A DNA stretch of 64,000 nt from contig CALHPU010000018.1 of the NCBI GenBank assembly GCA_938036435.1, positions 1-64,000 of the forward strand, written 5' to 3'. The notes below the pieces were generated by a model. That model had not been told where the DNA came from. It did no database searches and saw nothing but the letters and a program-made list of their open reading frames with translations. How positions within the stretch are numbered: position 1 is the stretch's first letter; each line of letters starts with the position of its first letter. Origin of the DNA: an uncultured Pirellulaceae bacterium (lineage in GTDB: Bacteria; Planctomycetota; Planctomycetia; Pirellulales; Pirellulaceae). A program made the position numbers and the translations under genes. Positions 54,315 through 62,978 of this stretch are shown piece after piece.

Positions 54315-54997
54315 TAAAGATCCATTCCTGAATCTCGATTGAGTGATTTCGAATTCAACAGCGCATCGTCTTGCTGGCCATCGAACACTTCGGAGTAAAA
54401 AGAGATCAGCATGGAATCCACATTGAGATTTCCATCTTCGTTCACGTCAACCAGAGCCTCGTTTTCTTGGTTATCAACCAGTTCAACTTGATCTCCGTCA
54501 ATCTCGTCGAAACTGTCGATCCAATCGTCTGCAGAAAAATCTGAATCGGAGGAATGATGGTGGCGATGGTTGACAACGGTGTTTTTATCGCTGTCTTGGA
54601 CTAATCCATAACCAATAGCAGCCATCACCAAAATGGCCGCTGCCATTAGCAGCAACCGCGAGAGCGTCGGTGATCGATCCGACGTTGAATTTCTTGTACC
54701 AGCACGCTCCAACAGCGCCGGTTCGTTTGCCGATTCTGTTTGGAGTTGATAGGTTTGGTGGATGCCACAACTTAGTTCGACCACTGAAGCCAATGCCTCT
54801 TGAGCTTCCAGATCTGTCGAAAGTTGGCTTTCGAAATCATCGCGCTCTCTGGCTGTCAGTTCGTCGCCCACATAGCAAAACGCCAACCACTGCAAGTGAT
54901 CCTGCTCATTCACTTCGGAACTTCCCTCGCCATCGCCGAACGCGCCCGGTGAAGGAACGTTCTGCTCAGTTTCGTGATTTGTTTCTTCAGGCTTCAT
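54314..54997 (-). CDS. Putative transmembrane anti-sigma factor
   Basis: 227 residues. The first 110 are acidic with the anti-sigma pattern (LAFCYVGDELTARERDDFES) but without the full zinc motif. One span at about residues 110-132 (RLLLMAAAILVMAAIGYGLV) is followed by an acidic tail (VNHRHHHSSDSDFSADDW, with His cluster). It overlaps the sigma gene by 11 bases and the next gene by 1. Anti-sigma function follows from this context; the His/Asp-rich stretch might bind metal. Confidence 0.75.
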   Translation of the reverse strand: MKPEETNHETEQNVPSPGAFGDGEGSSEVNEQDHLQWLAFCYVGDELTARERDDFESQLSTDLEAQEALASVVELSCGIHQTYQLQTESANEPALLERAGTRNSTSDRSPTLSRLLLMAAAILVMAAIGYGLVQDSDKNTVVNHRHHHSSDSDFSADDWIDSFDEIDGDQVELVDNQENEALVDVNEDGNLNVDSMLISFYSEVFDGQQDDALLNSKSLNRDSGMDL

Positions 54998-55574
54998 CTT
55001 CTAGTGCGATCTTTAATTTCTTAAGACTTGAGTGCATCCGGGCTAGAACGGTTCCTAACGGGATATCTAATTGTTCGGCGATTTCTCGAAACTTGAGTCC
55101 CTCATAAATGCGCTTGCGAACCACCTCCTGCTGAACGGCAGAAAGTTGATCGATCGCTTTTTTGATTTCTTGCTGTTTCTCATCGCCGAGCATTCGATCA
55201 ACGGGTTGGTTCGGCTCCACATGGGAAAGTACCTGCCAAGCAAATTTCTCGGTATGTTTTCGCTTTACTCCATCTTTACGCTTGATCAGCATCGCTTCAT
55301 TGTAGGCCACCCGAAACAACCAGCCTTTCAATGCTGATTTTTCGACAATTGTGTCGCCCTTTTCGAGCAATTTGACGAAAGTAGCCTGCAATGCATCGTT
55401 AGCTTCGGCACCGTTTTTTAGAATCCCGATAAGGAAATTCTCCAGAGGTTTGGCAAACTGCTCAAACGCCTGACCGGTATCGACTGAAAATCCTATACTG
55501 CCCGACACCCCCGCCTGACCCCGAAGATCGGGATCAGGTGATTCGGGAGATGGGTTTTTGGAAGTGGAAGTCAA
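54987..55574 (-). CDS. ECF-type RNA polymerase sigma factor
   Basis: 195 residues. Region 2 is QATFVKLLEKGDTIVEKSAL, GWLFRVAYNEAML, region 4 ELDQLSAVQQEVVRKRIYEG-type (IDQLSAVQQEVVRKRIYEGL, then FREIAEQLDIPLGTVLARMH). The start is uncertain: TTG 55574 gives a long Ser/Pro/Asp N-terminus, and GTG at about residue 23 is possible. First gene of the sigma/anti-sigma/periplasmic-protein operon, all three overlapping. Confidence 0.88.
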   Translation of the reverse strand: MTSTSKNPSPESPDPDLRGQAGVSGSIGFSVDTGQAFEQFAKPLENFLIGILKNGAEANDALQATFVKLLEKGDTIVEKSALKGWLFRVAYNEAMLIKRKDGVKRKHTEKFAWQVLSHVEPNQPVDRMLGDEKQQEIKKAIDQLSAVQQEVVRKRIYEGLKFREIAEQLDIPLGTVLARMHSSLKKLKIALEDEA

Positions 55575-55785
55575 AGCAATACCAAGGACTGGCGTGAGGA
55601 TGCGCGATTTCAGGTAATTATTGTCTGATGAAGAAAAGAATTCCCAAACACCTTAGTTGCGATAAATAGCGGGCTTTCTTCGCTCTAAAATAAGGCAGCT
55701 GTTGGAATTCCTCTCATTTTCTAATGTTTCAGGCTGTTTGGGTGCTTTGGGGTCAGGCTTGCGAGAACCCAAACTAGCAGTCATC

Positions 55786-57738
55786 ATGAATCAATCGCCG
55801 CAAATTTTGGAGAACTTTGGATTGCTTATTGGCCCCGTTTTCACTCGTGAAGCCGCCGTTGTGCCGCGGCGAAAGAGGCATTTTGTAACTCGCGGTGTAT
55901 ATACGCTGTCATTGCTACTGCTGACGTTTACGGCTTGGCTGGTCCTGACCGGCACTCAACGAATCCTCAACATTGGCGACATGGCACGTTTTGGAGCAGC
56001 GTTGTTCCAGATTCTAGCGCCACTTCAGTTAGCACTGTTGCTGTTTTTAGCCGCTATCCAATCTGCCAGCAACGTGGCGATCGAAAAGGATCGTGAAACG
56101 CTAATCTTGCTGTTGATGAGCCGACTTTCCAACAGCGAACTGGTGCTGGGGAAACTGTTCGCCAGCCTGCTAGATATTGGCGTAATGCTGGCAGCCAGTC
56201 TACCGATTTTCATGCTGATTGTGCTTTTCGGCGGGACCTCGTTTTTGCAAGTTGGATGGTCCTTTGCGGTGACTGCTGCAACCATTGTGGTCGCCGGAAG
56301 CTTGGGGGCCACGCTCGCATTCTGGCGTGAGAAAACCTTTCAAGCCCTTGCCTTGGTGGCACTGGCAATCGTTTTTTGGATAGGTTTGTTTGAGGGGCTC
56401 GCGCTTCTGCCGATTGAAATTTTTGGTGTGCAAAGTCGCCAGATGGCTGCCATCGCTAGTCCTTTTCGCGCAATACTTGCCGCCAGTCATCCAACAGTTA
56501 TCGAAACGTGGCCGACCGATGTCGTCCCGTTTTTAATCGCCGCTTCATTGATCTCGATAGCGCTTTGTGGTTTGAGCATTCTTCGGGTTCGAAGGTGGAA
56601 TCCCAGTCGCGATGTGCGACCGGGCCAAGCTCCGTCTGACGATTCGAGTGTCGCCGGCGACGTGGACATGTTCACCGGAAAAGTAATCGGTATCCAAGAC
56701 GAAGCTACATCAGAAATTGCTGCTGACAGCCCCGCCAAAGGCGCGGTCATTAAATCGCTGACCGGTAAAGAAGCCGTTTCTCACGGAGAGCAATTTCGCT
56801 CGGGGCACGTTGATGACCGCTCACGCAGTACCAGCAAGAAAAGTCGCCGGGTCTGGGACAATCCAGTGCTGTGGCGTGAGGTCTGCACATGGGCGTACGG
56901 GAAAAAAATCTTGTTCATCCGAGCGGCCTATTGGCTATTGGCCGCGTTCGTTTTTGCTGCGATCTATTCCCTTACCCTTTCAGGATTTTCAGTTGGCCAA
57001 TCCACCTCGGGAGTCAGCATACCGTTGGTTGCCAAACCGATCGCTCCATTTTTGTTCGTAAGCCTCGTGATGGTCAACGCGCTTGCGGTGACTGCAATTA
57101 CGACCGAACGTGACGGCAGGGCGCTTGATCTACTGATGGTGACCGATTTGTCTCCCAAAGAGTTCTTGTTCGGGAAATTGATTGGCGTGATGGCCATCGC
57201 CGGAGACATGATTTTGCTGCCGCTGGCAATGATCGCCTACCTTTGCTGGGTGGGAGCGATCAGTGTTGAGAACAGCGTCTATCTGTCGCTGGGTTTCGTG
57301 GCGATCAACGTGTTCGTGATCGTATTGGGAATTCACTGCGGGATGTCATACAACTTCAGTCGCCAAGCGATTGGCGTGAGTCTGGGGACGGTGTTCTTTC
57401 TGTTTCTGGGCGTCGTCACCAGCATGGTGATGATGGTTTCTTTCACGGGAAGTGTTGAGGCGCAGTTTGGTCCGTTTCTGGCGTGCTTGGTCGGCGGCGC
57501 GATTGGTCTGTACGTTGCTTTGGGCTGGCACACGCCCTCGTCCGCATTAGCACTGGCGTCGGCAGCGCTTCCTCTGGCAATGTTTTACTCCATTACCAGT
57601 TTGCTGCTGGGTGGATATCTTGAGGCCTTCATTGTTCTCACCGGCGTCTATAGCTTCGCCACCGTTGCGATCGCGTTACCTCGCCTAAGCGAGTTTTTGG
57701 TTTCCACTCGTCGAGCCAAAACGGCAGAAAATGAATGA
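55786..57738 (+). CDS. Duplicated ABC-2 type permease
   Basis: ATG 55786 (MNQSPQILENFG) is preferred over the upstream in-frame codon at 55702. The 650 residues hold two permease units joined by a disordered linker (about 310-390). Unit 1 starts at VFTREAAVVPRRKRHFVTRG and unit 2 at NPVLWREVCTWAYGKKILFI, each with about six spans and a matching 'EKDRETLILLLMSRLSNSEL / ERDGRALDLLMVTDLSPKEF' cytoplasmic loop. So one chain makes the whole membrane dimer. No ATPase gene is adjacent. Its stop overlaps the next gene by 8 bases. Confidence 0.85.
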   Translation: MNQSPQILENFGLLIGPVFTREAAVVPRRKRHFVTRGVYTLSLLLLTFTAWLVLTGTQRILNIGDMARFGAALFQILAPLQLALLLFLAAIQSASNVAIEKDRETLILLLMSRLSNSELVLGKLFASLLDIGVMLAASLPIFMLIVLFGGTSFLQVGWSFAVTAATIVVAGSLGATLAFWREKTFQALALVALAIVFWIGLFEGLALLPIEIFGVQSRQMAAIASPFRAILAASHPTVIETWPTDVVPFLIAASLISIALCGLSILRVRRWNPSRDVRPGQAPSDDSSVAGDVDMFTGKVIGIQDEATSEIAADSPAKGAVIKSLTGKEAVSHGEQFRSGHVDDRSRSTSKKSRRVWDNPVLWREVCTWAYGKKILFIRAAYWLLAAFVFAAIYSLTLSGFSVGQSTSGVSIPLVAKPIAPFLFVSLVMVNALAVTAITTERDGRALDLLMVTDLSPKEFLFGKLIGVMAIAGDMILLPLAMIAYLCWVGAISVENSVYLSLGFVAINVFVIVLGIHCGMSYNFSRQAIGVSLGTVFFLFLGVVTSMVMMVSFTGSVEAQFGPFLACLVGGAIGLYVALGWHTPSSALALASAALPLAMFYSITSLLLGGYLEAFIVLTGVYSFATVAIALPRLSEFLVSTRRAKTAENE

Positions 57739-58999
57739 GCTGGCCGCATTGACACCGTGGCTGGTCGCGATGGTCGTACTGATGGCCTTCTCAGGTTTCT
57801 TCTCGGCCAGTGAGGCGGCACTGTTTTATCTGCGCCCGCAGCAATTACGTGGCATGGAAGGTGGTTCGGCCGCCGAACGCGCGGCCACTGAATTGCTCAA
57901 GCAACCCGATCGATTATTGTCGGCGATTCTGTTTTGGAATTTACTGATTAACGTCGTCTACTTTTCAATCAGTTCCATTTGTTCCATCCGCATCGAGCGA
58001 ATTGGGATGCTGGGACAAACCGGAGCGATCGTTTTCGCCGTTGCGTCTCTGTTGGCGATCATCTTTTTCAGTGAGATGCTACCCAAAAGCATGGCCGTGC
58101 TTAAACCTCGATCGGTTGCCAAATTGTTGAGCGTACCGCTGGCGATTGCCGTCAGATTGGTCGACCCACTGATGCCGATGCTACAGTCGGTCTATATCGT
58201 CTCACGCAGAATCATCTGGCCGGGATTCAAAGAGGAAGCTTGGCTGGAATTGGAGGATGTTCAGCGCGTGATTGCTCACTCTGGTAGTGACCCTGCATTG
58301 ATCAAGCAAGAGCAATCGGTTCTGCAGAACATTGTGGATATGTCCGATATTCGAGTCGATGAATTCATGCGACCGCGTACACAGTTCGTCACCTATTGTC
58401 CGCCAGTCACGCTAGAAGATCTGCAACACTTGCCCCCCAGCGGCTACATCCTCGTGACCGAGCCCGACAGTGCGGAAATTGCCAAAGCGATTCGGTTGGA
58501 CAATCAATTTGACCTGCCGGAAACGAGTGTTGATCGGCATGCTCAACCTGTGCTGTATCTGCCTTGGTGTTCGACAGCAGCAGATGCGTTTGAGAAAATG
58601 TCCCACCGCCAACGTGAGGTGACGGTCGTGGTTAACGAGTTTGGTGACACCATTGGTATTCTGACCATCGAAGATGTGCTCGACGCGGTGTTCAGCAAGT
58701 ATCCAAGTCGCAGCAAACGATTGCTCGAAGGGGATCCGGTTCAGCAAATAGAAGATAACGTTTGGCATGTTGCGGGCATGGTCAATCTTCGTCGGCTTGA
58801 AAAAACTCTCGATGTTGAGTTGCCTGAAACCTCCTGTGTCACCCTTGGAGGTGTTGTTCACGAAGCGCTTCAGAAACTTGCCGAGCCCGACGACCACTGC
58901 CGCTGGGGCGCTCTTGCGATCAAAGTCTTGGAGACCGAAGGACGCGCAAACTTGCTGCTAGAGGTGCGCGTGGGCAGCGAAGAGGAGGACGACGAATGA
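57731..58999 (+). CDS. CNNM/CorC-type membrane protein (DUF21-CBS-CorC_HlyC)
   Basis: 422 residues. Four N-terminal membrane spans form DUF21 (FSGFFSASEAALFYLRPQQL, GAIVFAVASLLAIIFFSEML). Two CBS domains follow (DIRVDEFMRPRTQFVTY; EVTVVVNEFGDTIGILTIED) and a C-terminal CorC_HlyC domain. Related to Mg/Co efflux-linked proteins and often labelled 'hemolysin'. Overlaps the permease gene by 8 bases and the next paralogue by 4. Confidence 0.9.
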   Translation: MNELAALTPWLVAMVVLMAFSGFFSASEAALFYLRPQQLRGMEGGSAAERAATELLKQPDRLLSAILFWNLLINVVYFSISSICSIRIERIGMLGQTGAIVFAVASLLAIIFFSEMLPKSMAVLKPRSVAKLLSVPLAIAVRLVDPLMPMLQSVYIVSRRIIWPGFKEEAWLELEDVQRVIAHSGSDPALIKQEQSVLQNIVDMSDIRVDEFMRPRTQFVTYCPPVTLEDLQHLPPSGYILVTEPDSAEIAKAIRLDNQFDLPETSVDRHAQPVLYLPWCSTAADAFEKMSHRQREVTVVVNEFGDTIGILTIEDVLDAVFSKYPSRSKRLLEGDPVQQIEDNVWHVAGMVNLRRLEKTLDVELPETSCVTLGGVVHEALQKLAEPDDHCRWGALAIKVLETEGRANLLLEVRVGSEEEDDE

Positions 59000-60006
59000 T
59001 CTTGTTCTCTCTGATCCTGTTGATCGTGGGTGTGTTGCTTAGTGCTTTCTTTAGCGGCTCAGAAACTGGATTCTACCGAGCCAACCGGGTTCGGTTGGTG
59101 GTGCAGAACCTCGAAGGGGATCGGGTCGCGCGGCGGTTGTTGTGGTTGGTGAACAATCCCGGATGGTTTGTTGCGACCAGCCTCGTTGGCAACAACGTGG
59201 CGAATTATGTAACGAGCCTGTCCATTGTGTTGTTGACCAATCAGGTTTCTGACTCGAGCCTTGCGGAAATGTTGGCGCCGATCTTGATGGCACCGTTGTT
59301 GTTTGTATACGGTGAACTGTTGCCGAAGAATCTCTTTTTTCAAGCGCCCAATTTTTTGATACGCTTGGCGGCCCCCTTGTTTTTGTTCTTTGCGATTGTG
59401 TTTGCACCCGCTTCGGCCGTGCTGTGGGGGATGAGTCAATTGTTGGGAAGATTGCTGGGGCAGGCTCCCGAGAAGGTGCGTCTAACGTTGGCTCGCAAGG
59501 AACTCCAGCAGGTTCTCGATGACGGAATGGAAGCCGGTATTATTCATCCCAGTCAGAGAATGCTGGGACAGAATTTTTCGCTAGTGGCCTCGAAGCCCGT
59601 CGGTGACTTTTGCACTCCAGCGAACAAAGTCGTGTCGTTGCCGCAATCTGCAACTTCAGAAGAGATACGCAAGCTGGCCGCACGAAGAGCGTTGCCTGAC
59701 ATTGTCATATACAGGTCGGCCCGACACGAGCCAATCGGATATGTTCGAGCGGTAGAGTTGTTGATCCAGCAGAACCAGAATGCTGAGGGTGGGGGGGCAA
59801 AAAAGCAATCACCTGAGCGGCTGCTGCACGAGTTGCCTGTTGTCAGCGCCAGTGATCCTTTCGGCGAAACGCTTATTCGGATGCAAACCAATCACGAAAC
59901 GATTCTCAAAGTGGTCGATCAGAAAAACGTGATGGTTGGAACGCTATCGATCGATCAGCTGACCGATCCACTGCTCAAGGGACCGCTGTTGTCACTGCGG
60001 CGGTAG
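58996..60006 (+). CDS. CNNM/DUF21 membrane protein, shorter paralogue
   Basis: 336 residues with the DUF21 spans (ILLIVGVLLSAFFSGSETGF, NPGWFVATSLVGNNVANYVT) and one or two degenerate CBS modules (LVASKPVGDFCTPANKVVSL; LKVVDQKNVMVGTLSIDQLT). It lacks the CorC_HlyC domain of its neighbour. ATGA overlap with the preceding gene shows coupling; the two may form a hetero-oligomeric transporter. Confidence 0.88.
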   Translation: MILFSLILLIVGVLLSAFFSGSETGFYRANRVRLVVQNLEGDRVARRLLWLVNNPGWFVATSLVGNNVANYVTSLSIVLLTNQVSDSSLAEMLAPILMAPLLFVYGELLPKNLFFQAPNFLIRLAAPLFLFFAIVFAPASAVLWGMSQLLGRLLGQAPEKVRLTLARKELQQVLDDGMEAGIIHPSQRMLGQNFSLVASKPVGDFCTPANKVVSLPQSATSEEIRKLAARRALPDIVIYRSARHEPIGYVRAVELLIQQNQNAEGGGAKKQSPERLLHELPVVSASDPFGETLIRMQTNHETILKVVDQKNVMVGTLSIDQLTDPLLKGPLLSLRR

Positions 60007-60007
60007 G

Positions 60008-60307
60008 CTACTGGGGAGTCTTGCTGTAGCCCAAAGATTTGATGATCGACAATAGCTCTTCGTAAGAAGCGTATCGTCTCCGATGGACTAATTTGTATTG
60101 GTCGATCGCCCGACCCAATTCAGCCGCATCGGCAGATAGACTGTCGTGACTATCGGAGAATTGGCGGCGTTCGAGTCCGGGATTCTTTCTCCCAACTTCG
60201 GCGCTTCGGCGATCGGCAAATTGAATTGGAGCCTTATCGCTGGCCGGTTGTCCACCGTTCTCGGTAGTCGTGTCGGGTTGGGCGCCGGAAGAAAATTCAG
60301 AACTCAT
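60008..60307 (-). CDS. Small protein of unknown function
   Basis: ATG 60307 (MSSEFSSGAQ) gives 99 residues; the longer frame would add 21 Cys/Gln-rich residues. A disordered N-terminus is followed by an ordered C-terminal helix pair (LGRAIDQYKLVHRRRYASYE, ELLSIIKSLGYSK) that looks conserved and basic. Convergent with the CNNM gene; their ends are 1 base apart. Not recognised. Confidence 0.6.
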   Translation of the reverse strand: MSSEFSSGAQPDTTTENGGQPASDKAPIQFADRRSAEVGRKNPGLERRQFSDSHDSLSADAAELGRAIDQYKLVHRRRYASYEELLSIIKSLGYSKTPQ

Positions 60308-60614
60308 TTTTCTGACCAATGGTGTTTTACAAACTTGCTGACAAGACTGGTAAATTCCAGTACGCTCCACAGCTTTTCTTCATCATCGACACAGTGCACA
60401 CCTGTCAGAGAGTTGGCTTCAAAAATTTACATTTGACAGCTTTGAACGATTAAAACGGCGTCTGTAGCGACCACTGCCTGTCATGCCTTGCGGGTTATGC
60501 TGTTTGTCGAGGTCAGTCCACCATCGGAGGATTGGAGTTTGCGATCGCGGCAGTTACAATGAATTGCGACTAAAGAATAAAGCAACTTGATCTGAACAGC
60601 ATTGGAATTCACCT
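60308..60614. other. Intergenic region, no feature recognised
   Basis: About 300 bases between divergent genes. I see no convincing gene, RNA or repeat in it; it must contain promoters for both sides. Confidence 0.5.
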
Positions 60615-61196
60615 ATGGCCGCAGCCCGCAAAACGAAAAAGACAGCCGCGTCCAAATCGAGTCGTAGAAAACCATCGACCAAACGGAAAAAAGCCTCTGG
60701 GCCAGTCAAAGCGGCCAAGCCGGCAGCCCAAAAAAAGAAAACGATCGCGGACAAAAAATCTAAACCGACAACCGGTCGAAACAGCGTCGATTCGATTCTC
60801 GTAAGGTTTGAGAAGCAACGCACCGAGCAGCAATCTAAACTTTCGACCGTGCGAAAAAAGATCGCTCAACTGGAAGCGAAAACAAAGGCTTTTCAAGCTG
60901 AGATCGTTTCCTTAAAAGCGGCCGAATCGAATGCCGAAACAACTCTCGGAAAACTAGATTCTCAACGAGATCAGGCCGTGCGAGATTTATTGAAAAAACT
61001 GGGTGTAAGTTTGGTAGGTGAAACGGATAGTCAATCTTCTCGTCGGCCGGAGGCGGTTGAAGCGAAACCACCATTGGACACCGTCTTCCGTTGCTCCACA
61101 AACTCAAATGGAAACTCGCCGGCGGCGGAGCTTTCTCCCAATTCGTCCAGTGATGAGTTGCTTGACGACGATCTATTGGATGACGATCACAACTAG
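60615..61196 (+). CDS. Lys-rich coiled-coil protein with acidic tail, chromatin-like
   Basis: 193 residues. The first 60 are Lys/Ala/Arg/Pro-rich (MAAARKTKKTAASKSSRRKP) like the H1-type tail of the protein at 30242-30679. Residues 62-125 are a coiled coil (VRKKIAQLEAKTKAFQAEIV). The C-terminus is acidic (DELLDDDLLDDDHN). A DNA-binding tail, dimerising coil and acidic tail would suit a nucleoid protein; this is inferred from composition. ATG 60615 with no strong ribosome-binding site. Confidence 0.7.
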   Translation: MAAARKTKKTAASKSSRRKPSTKRKKASGPVKAAKPAAQKKKTIADKKSKPTTGRNSVDSILVRFEKQRTEQQSKLSTVRKKIAQLEAKTKAFQAEIVSLKAAESNAETTLGKLDSQRDQAVRDLLKKLGVSLVGETDSQSSRRPEAVEAKPPLDTVFRCSTNSNGNSPAAELSPNSSSDELLDDDLLDDDHN

Positions 61197-61202
61197 GATC
61201 GG

Positions 61203-61829
61203 CTACTGCTCTGACGACGGGTAAGCCAACCGCTGTTGAATGTTTCTGAGCATGCGTTGCTCCAACGAGATATCACGTCCCAGTGGAATCCAAGTACGCG
61301 CGTTGCCTTGAGAGAAATTATCTGGCCTGTCGACGTCTAGCGCGTTGTCCGAACGCAGTGCGTTGCCTCCCAGTGGTGAGCCGAGAGGTCGGTCGTTGTC
61401 TTCCAGTTCTTTGAAGACTTTTACGTCGATAGCATAGCTGTCGCCGGTGGGAATCACTCGGATTTTTGAGGTTCGACGGATCGTTTGCAACGTTGAGTGA
61501 ACCTTCTGGTACCCGCGCGTGGAGTCATGGTGCCAAGGTTCTAAAAGAGTTGAGCCCATGCGTGGCCATGTCTCGATCCAGCCCTCGGACATTACGCCGT
61601 CAACCATCCGAATGCGTTCCTCGCGTTTGACTCGGAAGTAGTCGTCAACTTCGTCGCTGATCTCATCCATCACGAACCAGCGGTCGATCATTGGGACGAT
61701 CAAGGGATTGGCTGTGGTTAGCGCCGGTGGCTGAGGTCCTTGATTCTCTAGCGTTCTAATTGCGCGGCAACCTAGCGATCCGCTTACGACAAACCACAGC
61801 AGCAACGGGACCGCCAGAAGGGTCGCCAA
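61203..61829 (-). CDS. Putative lipoprotein of unknown function
   Basis: 208 residues with a lipoprotein signal ending in SGSLGC at residue 21 (lipobox L-G-C), so it is likely anchored by a lipid. The mature part has charged strands (DEVDDYFRVKREERIRMVDG) and no known motif. Ends 6 bases from the convergent coiled-coil gene. It may be longer at the start. Confidence 0.7.
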   Translation of the reverse strand: MATLLAVPLLLWFVVSGSLGCRAIRTLENQGPQPPALTTANPLIVPMIDRWFVMDEISDEVDDYFRVKREERIRMVDGVMSEGWIETWPRMGSTLLEPWHHDSTRGYQKVHSTLQTIRRTSKIRVIPTGDSYAIDVKVFKELEDNDRPLGSPLGGNALRSDNALDVDRPDNFSQGNARTWIPLGRDISLEQRMLRNIQQRLAYPSSEQ

Positions 61830-62046
61830 ACGGTTCGAGAAAATTTCTCTGCCGCGAATCGTGTATTGTTTGTGTGCCGAACTGATGGCCTTGCTCCCGA
61901 GTTTTGGTCAGCTGGAGTTTGAAGACATCCGAGCCACAGGACAAGGCCTACCGTGCTAGCACGTGAGGCTTTACCGCTTCGCCGAATAGAGAGAGCCAAA
62001 GGTCTGTTGGGTAGAGAGCATGTCGACCATGTTGTCCGAGTTGGAA

Positions 62047-62403
62047 CTACCAGAAACGCCACCATGGTCTCTGCACTACCGGTCGCTGCAGAGCAACTGG
62101 CCTGTCATTCAAAACATCACAAACTGCAGATTCGCCTATAACTGAGATGCGTTTTAGAATTGCGGGGTCATTGCCACGGTAATGGATGCATTGAAGTTCA
62201 GCGCATTGGATTACGCGCAGCATGTCGTCAAGCTCATCGGTGTTGGACGGTTGTTTTGAAACGTAGCAATGAGCGTAGCCGTCAGGCTCCTGAGCGTATG
62301 TGAACAACTCTGGCGCTTCGGCACGAGGAACGTCGCAGCAAGTGCAGCAGTCCTTCTTGACGTAGAAGTCTCCATCGACGTTTTCAGGATACGCTTCAGG
62401 CAT
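62047..62403 (-). CDS. Cys-rich ferredoxin-like protein
   Basis: 118 residues with CCTCC (Cys19, 20, 22, 23) after GDFYVKKD, the pattern of a family annotated as ferredoxins ('GDFYV...CC..CGVP..AP.L'), with further Cys at RVIQCAELQC. The usual CxxCxxCxxxC of 4Fe-4S ferredoxins is not clearly complete, so the cluster type is uncertain. Small and cytoplasmic. The C-terminus is Pro/Trp/Arg-rich (QRPVVQRPWWRFW). Confidence 0.6.
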   Translation of the reverse strand: MPEAYPENVDGDFYVKKDCCTCCDVPRAEAPELFTYAQEPDGYAHCYVSKQPSNTDELDDMLRVIQCAELQCIHYRGNDPAILKRISVIGESAVCDVLNDRPVALQRPVVQRPWWRFW

Positions 62404-62583
62404 TTGATAGACCTGCGTTGGTCAAAGGAAGGTTTTTTACGACACCGTCGCATTCGAAACGAAGGAGGATTGAGTTAGATTTGATTGTATTATAGTGGCG
62501 ACGCCGGCACCACATCGAAGGGGTGCCCACAGGGCCTCTGCATAAATACCATGTTATGTGCCCCGGCCCACTGGAGTTGATTC

Positions 62584-62760
62584 ATGAATTTGAATTTGCC
62601 GAACGATGTCAATGATTTTGTGAAGGGCCTCGTTTCCCAGGGAAGATTCAATTCCGAGGAAGATGCCATCGCTGAAGGTATTAAGTTGCTGATGGGGTGC
62701 GAGCAGTTACGCAAACGAAGGTGTCGGTTTGGCTTGTTTGAGGGAACGATGCAATTCTGA
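62584..62760 (+). pseudogene. ParD-type antitoxin remnant
   Basis: A 58-residue frame: MNLNLPNDVNDFVKGLVSQG starts a ribbon-helix-helix as in ParD, with the typical 'EEDAIAEGIKLLM' block. GGAG is seven bases upstream. After LLMGCEQLR the usual ParD C-terminal half (E..GL.QL..GE) is lost: the frame turns to KRRCRFGLFEGTMQF and stops, while a neighbouring frame reads NEGVGLACLRE, which resembles it. A frameshift probably inactivated it. No ParE toxin follows. Confidence 0.65.
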
Positions 62761-62889
62761 GGGCTTTTGAATTTGGCTAGATCCGGCATGAGCTACTTGC
62801 CCGCCGATTGAAGGTGGTACATGATCGACTAGCCTAATGTTGTAAACTTGATCGTCGCAACCGCCTGTTCATCGCCGGAAATAGCGCAC

Positions 62890-62914
62890 AAAAAAAGCGT
62901 CTCTTGCGAGACGC
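62890..62914 (-). terminator. Intrinsic terminator of the sigma-factor gene
   Basis: On the minus strand GCGTCTC pairs with GAGACGC (loop GCAA), followed by seven U. It lies 65 bases after the stop of the sigma-70 gene. Confidence 0.88.
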
Positions 62915-62978
62915 TCGTTGCCTGTATCTGAATAGAGGGGCTGGCGAAAACTCGCCAGCGGAAACAGATTGGTTCAGT

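Noticed and set aside
61953-62141. Plus-strand frame of 62 codons
   Set aside because: Overlaps the antisense of the ferredoxin-like gene and has no recognisable content.
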